A DNA stretch of 64,000 nucleotides from Macrostomum hystrix (taxonomy: Eukaryota > Platyhelminthes > Macrostomidae). The notes beneath the pieces are model-generated. The model saw only the letters and a list, made by a program, of their open reading frames with translations, was not told the origin of the DNA and made no database searches. The stretch spans positions 4,881,001 through 4,945,000 of the forward strand of contig CATNEN010000038.1 in the NCBI GenBank assembly GCA_950097015.1, read 5' to 3'. Position numbers and translations under genes: made by a program. Position 1 is the stretch's first letter, and each line of letters begins with the position of its first letter. Shown piece after piece: positions 1 to 15,562 of the stretch.

Positions 1-2
1 TC

Positions 3-3710
<3,708 letters not shown>

Positions 3711-3903
3711 TCATGCGGACTAATAATAGTACTGTGCAACAAATTTTGCATATTTTTTCTCTTCACTGTGGAAGAGAATTGCTTTTTCGACTGATTGAAT
3801 CTGATTATTGTCGCTTGACTGATCAGAAAAACAACTTTTTTTCTAGACTTCCAAATGGAGGACTTCGATTTTAGGTCTCATCGACACGCTTGCACTAGAT
3901 TTC

Positions 3904-3909
3904 AATAAA
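3904..3909 (+). other. Polyadenylation signal of ATP1A
   Basis: AATAAA 194 nt after the stop codon, in AT-rich 3'UTR sequence. Confidence 0.75.
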
Positions 3910-4698
3910 GAATTTTCACATTTCCTAAGCTAGAACTGATTGACCTCGGCACTCCGCATTCAATTTATTAGAGATATTGTCTCGGATGAATTAAAATTAG
4001 ACACAAAATTCTTTTCACATTGCAAATGCTGCCTGGCCCACTGAAATCAGCTCACACCCCTGTACTAATGCCTCTTATCTCTACTCATAGTAGTGGTGTT
4101 AAAAATATTTTTTCTAATTCAAATTTTATAGCAAAATATGAGAAATTCTTGCTTTTGCTCTAGCAGGGTAGAGGTCAACTATGAGAACGTATGAGTACAT
4201 CTAGTTGGCTAGCTTAAGTGCTTTTTTATTATCTTTAATATGGAAATTTGGAGTGCTAACTAATTCTATATATTCAAGATAATTACACAATCACATGCGC
4301 AAATGCACGGACTGCATGCATTGGACTCAACATGTGATTTCGTGGTGTTGTGTTTGTGATTTTTAAGTGTAGCATGTCTGTGTATAGCTTTCAGAATTAT
4401 AGAGCATGAAGGAATTACAGATCTAAAATGAAACTCCAAATTTTGAAGTAAAATGAAAAAATTGCACGGTTACATACAAGTTTCGGTAAATTCTAAAGGA
4501 ACTTTCTTTGAAATTAAACACTTTGAGCTGAACTGCCACCCACGTGCTGTGACCAGCAAACCGTGAAACGATTGCGAGCCTCTTCTTCGCAGAAATTCGC
4601 AGATGATTGAGCAGTCACGGAAAAAGCTTCGGTATCAAAAGGCATCGCTGAGAATTGTAGCCTGCATTGCGTTTTCTACTTCTGATTCTGTCACGCTC
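3910..4698. other. Intergenic, no gene seen
   Basis: AT-rich spacer between the ATP1A poly(A) signal and the 22-bp minisatellite. No splice-linked coding segments or repeats were recognised. Confidence 0.6.
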
Positions 4699-6906
4699 TA
4701 GCCACTGACCATTCACCCATTAGCCACTCATGATTCACCCACTAGCCACTGACCATTCACCCATTAGCCACTCATGATTCACCCTCTAGCCACTGACCAT
4801 TCACCCATTAGCCACTCATGATTCACCCACTAGCCACTGACCATTCACCCATTAGCCACTCATTATTCACCCACTAGCCACTGACCATTCACCCATTAGC
4901 CACTCATGATTCACCTATTAGCCACTCATGATTCACCCACAAGCCACTCACCATTCACCCATTAGCCACTCATGATTCACCCACTAGCCACTGACCATTC
5001 ACCCATTAGCCACTCATGATTCACCTACTAGCCACTCATGATTCACCCACAAGCCACTCACCATTCACCCATTAGCCACTCATGATTCACCCACTAGCCA
5101 CTGACCATTCACCCATTAGACACTCATGATTCACCCTCTAGCCACTGACCATTCACCCATTAGCCACTCATGATTCACCCACTAGCCACTGACCATTCAC
5201 CCATTAGACACTCATGATTCACCCACTAGCCACTGACCATTCACCCATTAGCCACTCATGATTCACCCACTAGCCACTGACCATTCACCCATTAGCCACT
5301 CATGATTCACCCTCTAGCCACTGACCATTCACCCATTAGACACTCATGATTCACCCACTAGCCACTGACCATTCACCCATTAGCCACTCATGATTCACCC
5401 ACTAGCCACTGACCATTCACCCATTAGCCACTCATGATTCACCCTCTAGCCACTGACCATTCACCCATTAGCCACTCATGATTCACCCACTAGCCACTGA
5501 CCATTCACCCATTAGACACTCATGATTCACCCACTAGCCACTGACCATTCACCCATTAGCCACTCATGATTCACCCACTAGCCACTGACCATTCACCCAT
5601 TAGCCACTCATGATTCACCTACTAGCCACTCATGATTCACCCACAAGCCACTCACCATTCACCCATTAGCCACTCATGATTCACCCACTAGCCACTGACC
5701 ATTCACCCATTAGACACTCATGATTCACCCTCTAGCCACTGACCATTCACCCATTAGCCACTCATGATTCACCCTCTAGCCACTGACCATTCACCCATTA
5801 GCCACTCATGATTCACCCTCTAGCCACTGACCATTCACCCATTAGCCACTCATGATTCACCCACTAGCCACTGACCATTCACCCATTAGACACTCATGAT
5901 TCACCCACTAGCCACTGACCATTCACCCATTAGCCACTCATGATTCACCCACTAGCCACTGACCATTCACCCATTAGCCACTCATGATTCACCCTCTAGC
6001 CACTGACCATTCACCCATTAGCCACTCATGATTCACCCACTAGCCACTGACCATTCACCCATTAGACACTCATGATTCACCCACTAGCCACTGACCATTC
6101 ACCCATTAGCCACTCATGATTCACCCACTAGCCACTGACCATTCACCCATTAGCCACTCATGATTCACCTATTAGCCACTCATGATTCACCCACAAGCCA
6201 CTCACCATTCACCCATTAGCCACTCATGATTCACCCACTAGCCACTGACCATTCACCCATTAGACACTCATGATTCACCCTCTAGCCACTGACCATTCAC
6301 CCATTAGCCACTCATGATTCACCCTCTAGCCACTGACCATTCACCCATTAGCCACTCATGATTCACCCACTAGCCACTGACCATTCACCCATTAGCCACT
6401 CATGATTCACCCTCTAGCCACTGACCATTCACCCATTAGCCACTCATGATTCACCCTCTAGCCACTGACCATTCACCCATTAGCCACTCATGATTCACCC
6501 TCTAGCCACTGACCATTCACCCATTAGCCACTCATGATTCACCCTCTAGCCACTGACCATTCACCCATTAGCCACTCATGATTCACCCTCTAGCCACTGA
6601 CCATTCACCCATTAGCCACTCATGATTCACCTATTAGCCACTCATGATTCACCCAGTAGCCACTGACCATTCACCCACTAGCCACTCACCATTAACACAT
6701 TAGCTACTCACCATTCAAACATTAGATACTCCATAATCACCCACTAGCCACTCCTCAATCACCCACTAGCCACTCCCCAATCACCCACTAGCCACTCCTC
6801 AATCACCCACTAGCCACTCCTCAATCACCCACTAGCCACTCCTCAATCACCCACTAGCCACTCCTCAATCACCCACTAGCCACTCCCCAATCACCCACTA
6901 GCCACT
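4699..6906 (+). repeat. 22-bp minisatellite, about 100 units, with dimer and higher-order structure
   Basis: The basic unit is TAGCCACTCATGATTCACCCAC (22 bp, written here as TAGCCACTCA + TGATTCACCCAC). It mostly alternates with a TAGCCACTGACC-ATTCACCCAT type to give a 44-bp dimer. A rare variant containing ACAAGCCACTCACC recurs near 4941, 5051, 5645 and 6195. The last two steps are 594 and 550 bp, exact multiples of 22, so large blocks were duplicated as units. The final ~190 bp (6720-6906) are a divergent sub-array with CTCCTCAATC. No long open frame runs through it. Confidence 0.95.
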
Positions 6907-7094
6907 TGTCTATATTTAAAACATAATTGTCAGTTCCCAAGCTATTTTTTTTTCACAGCTAGAATTGGCACCAAATTTCTGTAACAAATACAAAGGTGCG
7001 CAGCGTGGACGTCGTTGAATCAGGAATTATCAGCTCGGGGAATCAACCAATGATTTGGAGCCGATCAGGGTTCAGCATTACCAGACTTCCTCAG

Positions 7095-7128
7095 CCAATA
7101 AGCTATCGACCCGATGGCAGTATAAATA
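7095..7128 (+). promoter_or_regulatory. Core promoter of the insulin-like gene: CCAAT at 7095 and TATAAATA at 7121
   Basis: A CCAAT box lies about 22 nt upstream of a consensus TATAAATA (7121-7128), about 200 nt before the start codon of the insulin-like gene. Transcription would be expected to start near 7150. An AG acceptor at 7320-7321, 3 nt before the ATG, leaves room for a short 5'UTR intron or a trans-splice. Inferred from motifs only. Confidence 0.6.
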
Positions 7129-7324
7129 GTTTCCGGTAATTGCGCTTGCCTCATTGTTAAGGAGTATAATCTTGACTAAATTATTTTGTAGGCAATAAAG
7201 AAAAAAGCTTACCGTGTTGGGCAGCCTTCAGCTTGCCGCTCCCATTGCTTTGTACACTATCATTGGGAGAATTATCCCACACACTTTTCCGATACATTCC
7301 CTCGCTCTGCATTCCTAATAGGCA

Positions 7325-7872
7325 ATGTCTCACTGGGCTGTGTTTGCTGTCATTGTGATTGGCGCCTGCATCTTTGTCACCCCAGTCTCGATGCAGTTCA
7401 CTCAGGAGGAGCAGTACAATGACCCGGTAGGCTCCGTTGGTTAGACTAAGACCTGTTAAATTAGCTTCTACTTAAATGAGATTTTGCGCAATCTTCTCAT
7501 TTTTAGGACGAGTTCGTTAACGCATGCGGAGGCGAGCTACTGCTAACGGTGTTCAAGGTGTGCAGAGGCAGCGTGTACTCGGAGTCCAGCCGCTTCTCAG
7601 TAGCCAAGAAGTTCAGAGAGATGAGTGAGCAGTCCGCCCAAAGGATTCCGCACTGGTCCCTGGCTTTCAATCCTTTTTTCTCAAAACCTTGATCGCTTGC
7701 TCATAAACTCCAACCCGCAGGAACCGAAGTCATGAAGCGATCTATACCGCTGCCCGAGGTGATCTGCCGACTGTACAACCACGGCCTCGTCAGCAGCTGC
7801 TGCTGCAGACCTTGCACTGTGCGCTACATCGGCAGCTACTGCGCTGAACCACCAAACTTTAGTCGCGGCTGA
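7325..7872 (+). CDS. Insulin-like peptide precursor, 3 exons, 123 aa
   Basis: Secreted hormone precursor of the insulin/relaxin superfamily, likely acting on an insulin-receptor-type tyrosine kinase. Exons 7325-7426, 7507-7624 and 7721-7872 join in frame (phases 0 and 1). Residues 1-22 are a hydrophobic signal peptide. The B chain has C41-x11-C53 in CGGELLLTVFKVC, matching the family's CG..L...L..VC pattern. A short connecting region has KK (68-69) and ends with KR (79-80). The A chain has C100-C101-x3-C105-x8-C114, the exact superfamily spacing. The phase-1 intron inside the connecting peptide is the conserved insulin-gene intron. Odd points: two extra cysteines, C89 and C102, suggest a fourth disulfide, and the A chain has a long N-terminal extension. 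No exon alone is long enough to stand out, so the gene shows only after splicing. Confidence 0.9.
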
Positions 7873-8045
7873 CTCACGCTTGAACACGAACTGAGAGGCG
7901 AGGATTGAGTTCTTGACACAATGTTGCTTGTGAATCGCTTCTTAACCACGCTAAATTATTTAACTTTTAAGTGAGCTTGTAGAGTTGAATAACTGTCTTT
8001 TATCTACTTTGATCGATAAAAAATTATATAACAACATGTTCGTTA

Positions 8046-8051
8046 AATAAA
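8046..8051 (+). other. Polyadenylation signal of the insulin-like gene
   Basis: AATAAA 174 nt after the insulin-like stop codon and just before a 32-bp minisatellite. Confidence 0.7.
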
Positions 8052-8185
8052 AACAGTCCGTTTTGGCGAGCAGTCATGAATCTGGCTTTAATCTCAAGAT
8101 TTGTTCCGAATTTGACGCTGGCATTAGACCACTGAGAATCATGGGAATTGCATATGCTGAGGTAACTGGTATCATTTGCTGGACG

Positions 8186-9140
8186 GTGTTGAGGGAACTG
8201 GTGCTGGGCATTGCATGGTGTTGAGGGAACTGGTGCTGGGCATTGCATGGTGTTGGAGGAACTGGTGCTGGGTATTGCATGGTGTTGAGGGAACTGGTGC
8301 TGGGAATTGCATGGTGTTGGGGGAACTGGTGCTGGGTATTGCATGGTGTTGAGGGAACTGGTGCTGGGTATTGCATGGTGTTGAGGGAACTGGTGCTGGG
8401 CATTGCATAGTGTTGGAGGAACTGGTGCTGGGCATTGCATGGTGTTGAGGGAACTGGTGCTGGGCATTGCATGGTGTTGAGGGAACTGGTGCTGGGCATT
8501 GCATGGTGTTGAGGGAACTGGTGCTGGGCATTGCATGGTGTTGGGGGAACTGGCGCTGGGCATTGCATGGTGTTGAGGGAACTGGTGCTGGGCATTGCAT
8601 GGTGTTGGGGGAACTGGTGCTGGGCATTGCATGGTGTTGGGGGAACTGGTGCTGGGAATTGCATGGTTTTGAGGGAACTGGTGCTGGGCATTGCATGGTG
8701 TTGAGGGAACTGGTGCTGGGCATTGCATGGTGTTGAGGGAACTGGTGCTGGGCATTGCATGGTGTTGGAGGAACTGGTGCTGGGTATTGCATGGTGTTGA
8801 GGGAACTGGTGCTGGGAATTGCATGGTGTTGGGGGAACTGGTGCTGGGTATTGCATGGTGTTGAGGGAACTGGTGCTGGGCATTGCATGGTGTTGGAGGA
8901 ACTGGTGCTGGGCATTGCATGGTGTTGAGGGAACTGGTGCTGGGCATTGCATGGTGTTGAGGGAACTGGTGCTGGGCATTGCATGGTGTTGAGGGAACTG
9001 GTGCTGGGCATTGCATGGTGTTGAGGGAACTGGTGCTGGGCATTGCATGGTGTTGAGGGAACTGGTGCTGGGCATTGCATGGTGTTTGGGGAACTGGTGC
9101 TGGGCATTGCATGGTGTTGGGGGAACTGGTGGTGCTGGGT
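8186..9140 (+). repeat. 32-bp minisatellite, about 30 units
   Basis: The unit is about TTGCATGGTGTTGAGGGAAC followed by TGGTGCTGGGCA (32 bp), with point variants (GAGG/GGGG/GAGG-A, GGCA/GGTA/GGAA). Because 32 is not a multiple of 3 and the unit lacks stops on the minus strand, all three minus-strand frames are open for over 300 codons, each reading the same peptides in rotation. That is a signature of a non-coding repeat. Confidence 0.95.
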
Positions 9141-10185
9141 ACTTGTGTCTGTGTAAGAAATGACACCGACAATTTGGTAATAGGTTACCTGAAATAATTA
9201 AAATCTAAAATTTGCGTGGCTGGCAAACGCCTCAGCATTTTTTCGGTACAGTTGCCTTTCGTAAAATAGTAAAACCAACTTATCTGCTGTAATAGTCAGA
9301 ATCGCATATCTGGCAATCGATTTGAACTAGAAAGTAAACAGCAGGATTTACAATGTACCGTAGAGCTTTAGAGAACTATCGCATTGAAATTAATTATGCA
9401 ACATGCTTTCAGTGCATGCAGACTGAAATAATAAGGTTAGGAAATATAATTCTAATTCAGAGGGCGGGCAGAAGGTAAGCTCTGCAGAGAAGGCCACAGC
9501 AAACATGGAAATAATGGAAGAGCTTAGTATAAGAAATTAGCACTAGCGAGACCCCATGGATCATAGCCGAGGGCGTGCAAGATGAAGGATTGAAGGAGGC
9601 GGGGCAGCATTGGGGAGCGGCTGCATCAGAGAATACCTATAATATGCACTCCTTGAATATGCGGAGAACGAATGAAGAAGGGCTGGCCTCGGGGGTCAAA
9701 CGAGTGCGACTTTCTCACCTCTGGCTGGAGGATGCTTCACGAATCCCGAACCCATCCAGCTCCTGCTCCGGGGCTAAGCCGACCCCGGAGATTGCTGCCC
9801 TATGCACGCACGCTGATATGCCGCACAGAAGCAATTCGCGCCATTTCGACCTCTCGGATTGGGAAAATGAAATCGGGCAATTAGTGTATATTATAGCTCT
9901 CACATTTCACTCATCCTCGCCCTAGGTGATAAACTTTCAAATATGTCCCAGCTGGGTCCGATTTAGAAAAAATGAAATGTGGATTACCGGCATCATGCAA
10001 TGATGCTTCATGCTTCATGACCGATCGTCATGCAATACGAGCTATTGTCGCCGATAAAGCCCACAAGACAGATTTTCAGTGCAGTTGTACTACTCTGTAT
10101 GTGTGTGTGCCTGCGTACGTACGTATATGTTGTGTGCTTGGGGGCCAGAGTCTTTGGGGTCACCTTAATGTCTCAAAAATTATAT
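9141..10185. other. Intergenic, no gene seen
   Basis: Unique-looking sequence. The 116-codon open frame at 9575 lacks domain features, a good start context or splice support. A short TG/AC-rich stretch lies near 10100-10130. Confidence 0.5.
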
Positions 10186-10830
10186 TTATAGTGTAATAGT
10201 TAGCCTCTTGTATATACGTTATTCTATTATAAAAATTATAAAAATAAATAAAATTAAAAATGCGCCAAAAAAAATAATAATTTGTTTATCTTTGTACCGT
10301 ATCAAAAGTAATACTGTATGTAAATAATTTTGTTTTAAATCGCGTATTATAAATAATATTATGTAAAATGCTCCTGTTTAAACAAAAGTTAATTTTTCTC
10401 ACTATAAATAGCCGCACTTTTGGTCTGGAAAAATAACCTGTGAGTGAGTCCGAGAGAGTTCGAAAGTGTTCGAAGTGTTTCAGTGAGTTTGTAAGAGTGT
10501 TTCGAAGTGTGTGTTTTTAGAGTTGAAGTTGAAATTGTTGAGTTGAGTTAAAGCTGAAAGCCTTTGTACAAGAGTATTAAAGTGTTTCAGGAGAGTGTTT
10601 AAAGAGTTTAAAAGTTGAAGTAGTTTTTCAAGAGGTGTTTGTAAATATAGTTTTAAGTGTGTTTAAAAGATAAATTTCCGACAGCTTTGCATTGTGTTAT
10701 TCATTTTAAAGGAAGATAGCAGTGAGAAGTATAATTAGAATTATACTCAGAAGTTATACTAAGAATATTATCGAAGGGAACTGCTAAACTCTAATCTCGG
10801 GGACGCCTAATCGGCTGGAAAAGTATACAG
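10186..10830 (+). mobile_element. LTR-like repeat (solo LTR candidate), plus orientation
   Basis: The segment around 10200-10350 (including ACCGTATCAAAAGTAATACT) recurs in inverted orientation near 17040-17200. About 100 nt further on, CTATAAATAGCCGC (about 10400) matches a TATATATAGCCGC in the inverted copy (about 16720). A TATA box followed by a G/T/A-rich leader fits an LTR promoter and R-U5 region. Exact ends were not found. No coding sequence lies beside it in this orientation. Confidence 0.45.
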
Positions 10831-11745
10831 TTGCCTAATTACCGCTCGTGCATATATAAACGCTACCATTTGAGAAGTTAAAACGGCCCTTTTAAGGTCC
10901 ACCAGTTAATGTGAGTCAACTGTAGTAGAAATATTAAAATAGCCCAGTATAACTTTGATAACAACGGTGAGATAATTAATTTCCACCTGTACAACTTTGG
11001 TGGCATTCAGTAAAATTAAGTAAAAAGAAGTAAGCCCTGGTACAATAGCTCTTATAAATAACTGCTTTGAAGATGGGAGATTAAAATTTATCTGGATTTC
11101 AATTTTCGCTTCAGTCATCACGGGCTCGTGATCAGGCGATCAACTGTTTCAGGCCGCCACAGATCCATTTTTGTTGGCTTTGCTTAAATCTACTGGCGAA
11201 ATTCGAGCGAATCAAGAGAATTGAGAAAGGTAACATTACGTGAAAGGTAACATTTCACCCTTACAAATAAAGCAGATGACACACTCGAATAAACTGTTCG
11301 ACACGCAAATTACTGATTTACGCAATTCGACTAAAGAAAGCTAAATTTGTTTTACGATAGTTGTATAAAAAAACTTTTTGCTCCTTTATTTTGAAACGAA
11401 TATGATTGCAACTATCGTGAATCAACGGTATATGCCAATATTTTTCTCTATGAAATCATGATTTCCTAGCAGCTAAAGCAAAATCAAAGACCATCGATAA
11501 CGGGCTCTCCTATGTATATCTTGCGTATCCTATAAAGTTAAGTTAGTCCTATAAACTTAAGGGCTGAAATTTTCACTGTCAAGGCAGGTGTTGAGATCAA
11601 ACGTTTCTTGCGAAGCTTTCTTTGATGACGCCTAACAAATTATAACTTTTGGCACACTTCTGAAAGTATATATATCGCGCACTGATTTCCTAAAAATGTG
11701 TTTTAATTAATCTTTATTTACGCTCGTAGTTGTATGTACCTGCAG
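10831..11745. other. Intergenic, no gene seen
   Basis: AT-rich sequence between the LTR-like repeat and the nested SINEs. No coding or RNA feature recognised. Confidence 0.5.
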
Positions 11746-12330
11746 CATGTTCGGTGGGATTCGTTTCCCGACTCCTACGGAAGAACTTGTGTCCTTTAGC
11801 AAAACACTTGATTCTGCATTGCTCTAGTTCAAAAAAATTAAAATAATTGATTACACCTGCCCCAATTGGGCCAGATGTGCAGCCGACAGCACAGCCGCAG
11901 CTAATGCGCGGCGCATCTGAAGGCTGCGTACAGCTGTTCAGTCCACGGACTGGGGGGACGCCACACCCACCTTTAATTATCCCAGCTGATGCTGGTACCC
12001 ATTTAACAGCTGGGTGAACTGAAGCAATGCAGAGTTAAGTGTCTTGCTAAAGGACGCAAATTGTTCCAGTGGAGTCGGGAATCGAACCCCCGACCTTCAA
12101 GTCGTGAGTCCGACGCCCTAACCACTAGACTACAACCTCTGCTATCTAGTTCACAAATAGCTATTAAATTGGTACCGGCATAAAGCTGGGGTAATTGAGA
12201 GTCAGTGTGGTGTCCCCCAGTCCATGGACTGAACAGCCGTACTTGATCAGATACGCCGTACGCAATAGCACCGGCTGTGCTGTCGAATCCACATCTGGCA
12301 CAATAAGAGCAGGTGTAATTACTTCACTTC
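11746..12330 (+). mobile_element. Older tRNA-derived SINE (SINE1), split by a second copy
   Basis: The left half (about 11746-11830) has a B-box-like GGATTCGTTTCCCGACTCC and GTGTCCTTTAGCAAAACACTT. The right half (about 12153-12330) has GGTACCGGCATAAAGCTGGGG and CAGTCCATGGACTGAACAG. Both align with the complete plus-strand copy at 43150-43440. A second SINE1 copy in the opposite orientation sits exactly between the halves. Confidence 0.75.
11831..12140 (-). mobile_element. SINE1 copy nested inside an older SINE1
   Basis: Read on the minus strand, it has a tRNA-like head with A-box TAGTGGTTAG and B-box GGTTCGATTCC near 12070-12135, then a body shared with the copies at 43150, 51017 and 58138, and an A/T-rich tail at 11832-11850. 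Imperfect flanking duplications (CTCTAGTTC at 11822, TATCTAGTTC at 12143) mark the insertion into the older element. Confidence 0.8.
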
Positions 12331-13084
12331 GTAAATGTATGCATAGGCAAAAAGCAAAAAGATTGTTCACCATTTATATGCACATTAGCCAGCTCAATTT
12401 CTACCTGCATTACTGTGTAGATTTTAGATACTGACTAGCACACTTAGCCCCCCTTGAGGGGCACTACTGTTCAGACAAAAAATATTGTGTAATGCAGAAG
12501 GACAAAACACACCTGAAAGTAAGCAAAAACGAAAACTCATTTCGTCAGCATTAATTTCCCTGATTGCGAACATACTTGATTGCGATTCAACAAAGAATTT
12601 GAATTCTCACTAAATACAAAAATAGTTTGTCTGAGATCGAATACATTCTGAGACATCCGGTCTGCACACCAAGAGCACCATTGGGGCAGAATTACAAAAG
12701 TAACTTACGTTTGATACTTGCATAACTCTGCTTAATTGTTATTGTTATTATTATTAAAACGCGCACGCCATCTATTGATGCTGATTTTTTTCCTTTATAT
12801 ATTCTTTGACAAAAAAATATTTTATTGGACAACGAAAAACAAAAAAGCGAAGTTTTGTAGGATTCAACTATCGAGTTGGGAAGGGAAAAGCAAAGGTATT
12901 AAAAATAAGAGCAGTAGAACCACAAGGGACACCAGGAATAAAAAATATATGAAATATGTATATTGTTAAATCTTAATACGAGCTCGTAGTCTCAGGGCAG
13001 CTGTTCCCTTATTTTAGAGATTTCTGTGATGTTCTTTGCTAAAGCTTCAGTGGTTTCCCTATCGTCTTGTGCAATTATGTAGTT
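12331..13084. other. Intergenic, no gene seen
   Basis: AT-rich spacer. The short open frame at 12736 is low in complexity and has no family features. Confidence 0.5.
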
Positions 13085-14297
13085 AGATTTCTCTTACGGA
13101 ATTTTCGGTCTCGCAGTTCGCAATGTTTCGCAAGCTAGCTTATGGTTTCCTAGTCTAAACGAGGCTATGGTACGTCTCAACTCCGGGTTGTATATTTGTT
13201 GTAAATATTTTTCGGCTGAATAATATTGCTTGAAGGAGTAATAGAAGTGACTTAGCTTGCTTGAGTTCTGTGTCCTTTGTCTCCAATGGGTATCGAACTG
13301 AGAAACGAAATTTTTCCTGTGGTTTCTAATTGCTTTTGCAGGACTAATGCCTCTGCAGTTCAGCATAACCTCATTGTTGGTCTTTGATTTGATTGCAACA
13401 TCACTGTATGTTGGGTCCGCTAATAACTTGAAAATGATGGAGTCCGGCCGGCTTGTTATGGAGCTTATGTTATGTTAAAATATGAGCCCAGTATGAAATG
13501 CTTTTTTTCTGGATGTTGTATATAATAAAGGCAATCTGCCTAACTCTGAGCGGGCCCCGTTGCCATCTGTATTTTGGCTGACTTGTAGTATGGCTTTACA
13601 GCACCTGATTTTTACCCTTTCAAAAAGACAGCGGTCCCAAGGACCCAGGTTCCACGAGACAAAACCCCCCCAGGCCTCGGAGGCGTACAGAGCTATGCTT
13701 TCTATCATTGCTGTGCAGTACAGCATGAGCTGATTGTATCTGACCGCCCCATGGCTAGCTAATTTCCTTAAGAGAAGAATAGGATATCCACATTTTTTGT
13801 TAATCTCTGTGGCATGGGAATCCACGGTTCCTTTAGCATTGATGTGAAAGCCAAGATATTTCCATTCTTTGACGCTATCTAACAGTTGTCCCTGCAGAAA
13901 TAGTTTGTTAGCCGTCTTTGATGGGTCAGGGCTACAGCTAATAACCTTAGTTTTTTGCATATCGATTTCTAGCTTGTGGCTCTGACAAAATTCAGACACT
14001 TTATCGAGGCCCTTCTGCAACTCTCGAGGATTCTCTCCAAAGATCACTAGATCATCGCAGTACAGCAAGTTGTTGATTTGTTCATCTTTAATGAAGGTGT
14101 CGCTGCGAAATTAATCCCTTAGCATTGTGCTCAAAGGATCTATATAGAGTGAGAAGAGTAGAGGGGATAGGGGACAGCCTTGTCTTACTCCATTTGTTAT
14201 GTTTCTTGCCTTAGTTGCTTGGCCATCTGAGACCTTCAGTTGATTAGCTCCTGAGTACATGCTTTGTATTGTAATGCTACGAGTACTAAGGTACATG
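13085..14297 (-). pseudogene. Non-LTR retrotransposon (LINE) reverse transcriptase remnant
   Basis: Minus-strand fragments in two or more frames. 14111-14296 carries the RT block VRQGCPLSPLLFSLYIDPL. 13475-14068 carries the catalytic-box equivalent LYCDDLVIFG (normally YADD), a thumb region with KTKVIS and WKYLGFHI, and following sequence. 13094-13366 has a C-terminal FRLGNHKL segment seen in many LINE ORF2 proteins. The endonuclease and the N-terminal RT are missing: the element is 5'-truncated at about 14300, exactly where a 25-bp minisatellite begins. Frame breaks show it is dead. The clade was not determined. Confidence 0.85.
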
Positions 14298-14305
14298 CGA
14301 ATACT

Positions 14306-15545
14306 ATCCCCTCAGCAGCAGAGAACCAATGTCCCCGGCCCCAGCAGCAGAGAACTAATATCCCCCCAGCAGCAGAGAACTAATATACCCTCAGAATCAG
14401 AGAACTAATGTCACCTCAGCAGCAGAGAACTAATGTCCCCTCAGCAGCAGAGAACTAATGTCACCTCAGCAGCAGAGAACTAATGTCCCCTCAGCAGCAG
14501 AGAACTAATATCCCCCCAGCAGCAGAGAACTAATATACCCTCAGCAGCAGAGAACTAATGTCCCCTCAGCAGCAGAGAACTAATGTCCCCCCAGCAGCAG
14601 AGAACTAATATACCCTCAGCAGCAGAGAACTAATATACCCTCAGCAGCAGAGAACTAATATACCCTCAGCAGCAGAGAACTAATATACCCTCAGCAGCAG
14701 AGAACCAATGTCCCCCCAGCAGCAGAGAACCAATGTCCCCCCAGCAGCAGAGAACTAATGTCCCCCCAGCAGCAGAGAACTAATATACCCTCAGCAGCAG
14801 AGAACTAATATACCCTCAGCAGCAGAGAACCAATGTCCCCCCAGCAGCAGAGAACTAATATACCCTCAGCAGCAGAGAACTAATATACCCTCAGCAGCAG
14901 AGAACCAATGTCCCCCCAGCAGCAGAGAACTAATATACCCTCAGCAGCAGAGAACCAATGTCCCCCCAGCAGCAGAGAACTAATGTCCCCCAGCAGCAGA
15001 GAACTAATATACCCTCAGCAGCAGAGAACTAATATACCCTCAGCAGCAGAGAACCAATGTCCCCCCAGCAGCAGAGAACTAATATACCCTCAGCAGCAGA
15101 GAACCAATGTCCCCCCAGCAGCAGAGAACTAATGTCCCCCAGCAGCAGAGAACTAATATACCCTCAGCAGCAGAGAACCAATGTCCCCCCAGCAGCAGAG
15201 AACCAATGTCCCCCCAGCAGCAGAGAACTAATGTCCCCCAGCAGCAGAGAACTAATATACCCTCAGCAGCAGAGAACTAATATACCCTCAGCAGCAGAGA
15301 ACTAATATACCCTCAGCAGCAGAGAACCAATGCCCCCCAGCAGTAAATAACCAATGTCCCCCAAACGACAGAGAACTATTGTCCCCTCAGCAGAAAAAGC
15401 AGACCAATGTCCCCCCAGCAGCAGAGAACTAATGTCCCCAAGTAGCCGAGAACTAATGTCCCCCCAGCAGTGCAGAACTTATGTCCCCTCAGTAGCAAAT
15501 AGTCAATGTACCCCCGGCAGTAAATACCCAATGTCACCTAAACAG
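14306..15545 (+). repeat. 25-bp minisatellite, about 48 units
   Basis: The unit is AGCAGCAGAGAACTAATATA followed by CCCTC, alternating with an AATGTCCCC type. Units of 24-25 bp and drift toward the right end (15340-15545) give many short open frames rich in SPQQQRTN that start and stop as the frame shifts. Treated as non-coding. Confidence 0.95.
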
Positions 15546-15562
15546 CAGTGAACTACGAGTAA

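Noticed and set aside
4699-6906. CRISPR-like array
   Set aside because: Units are contiguous without unique spacers, and the DNA is animal nuclear sequence.
8024-9172. Three overlapping minus-strand open frames of 311-382 codons
   Set aside because: They read the same 32-bp repeat in rotated frames, with no domain or signal, and differ only by where stops fall in the flanks.
9575-9925. 116-codon open frame as a gene
   Set aside because: No recognisable domain, odd composition and competing frames of similar length on both strands.
10400-10430. TATA box as promoter of an unseen host gene
   Set aside because: The box belongs to an LTR-like repeat that also occurs near 16720, and no coding exon follows.
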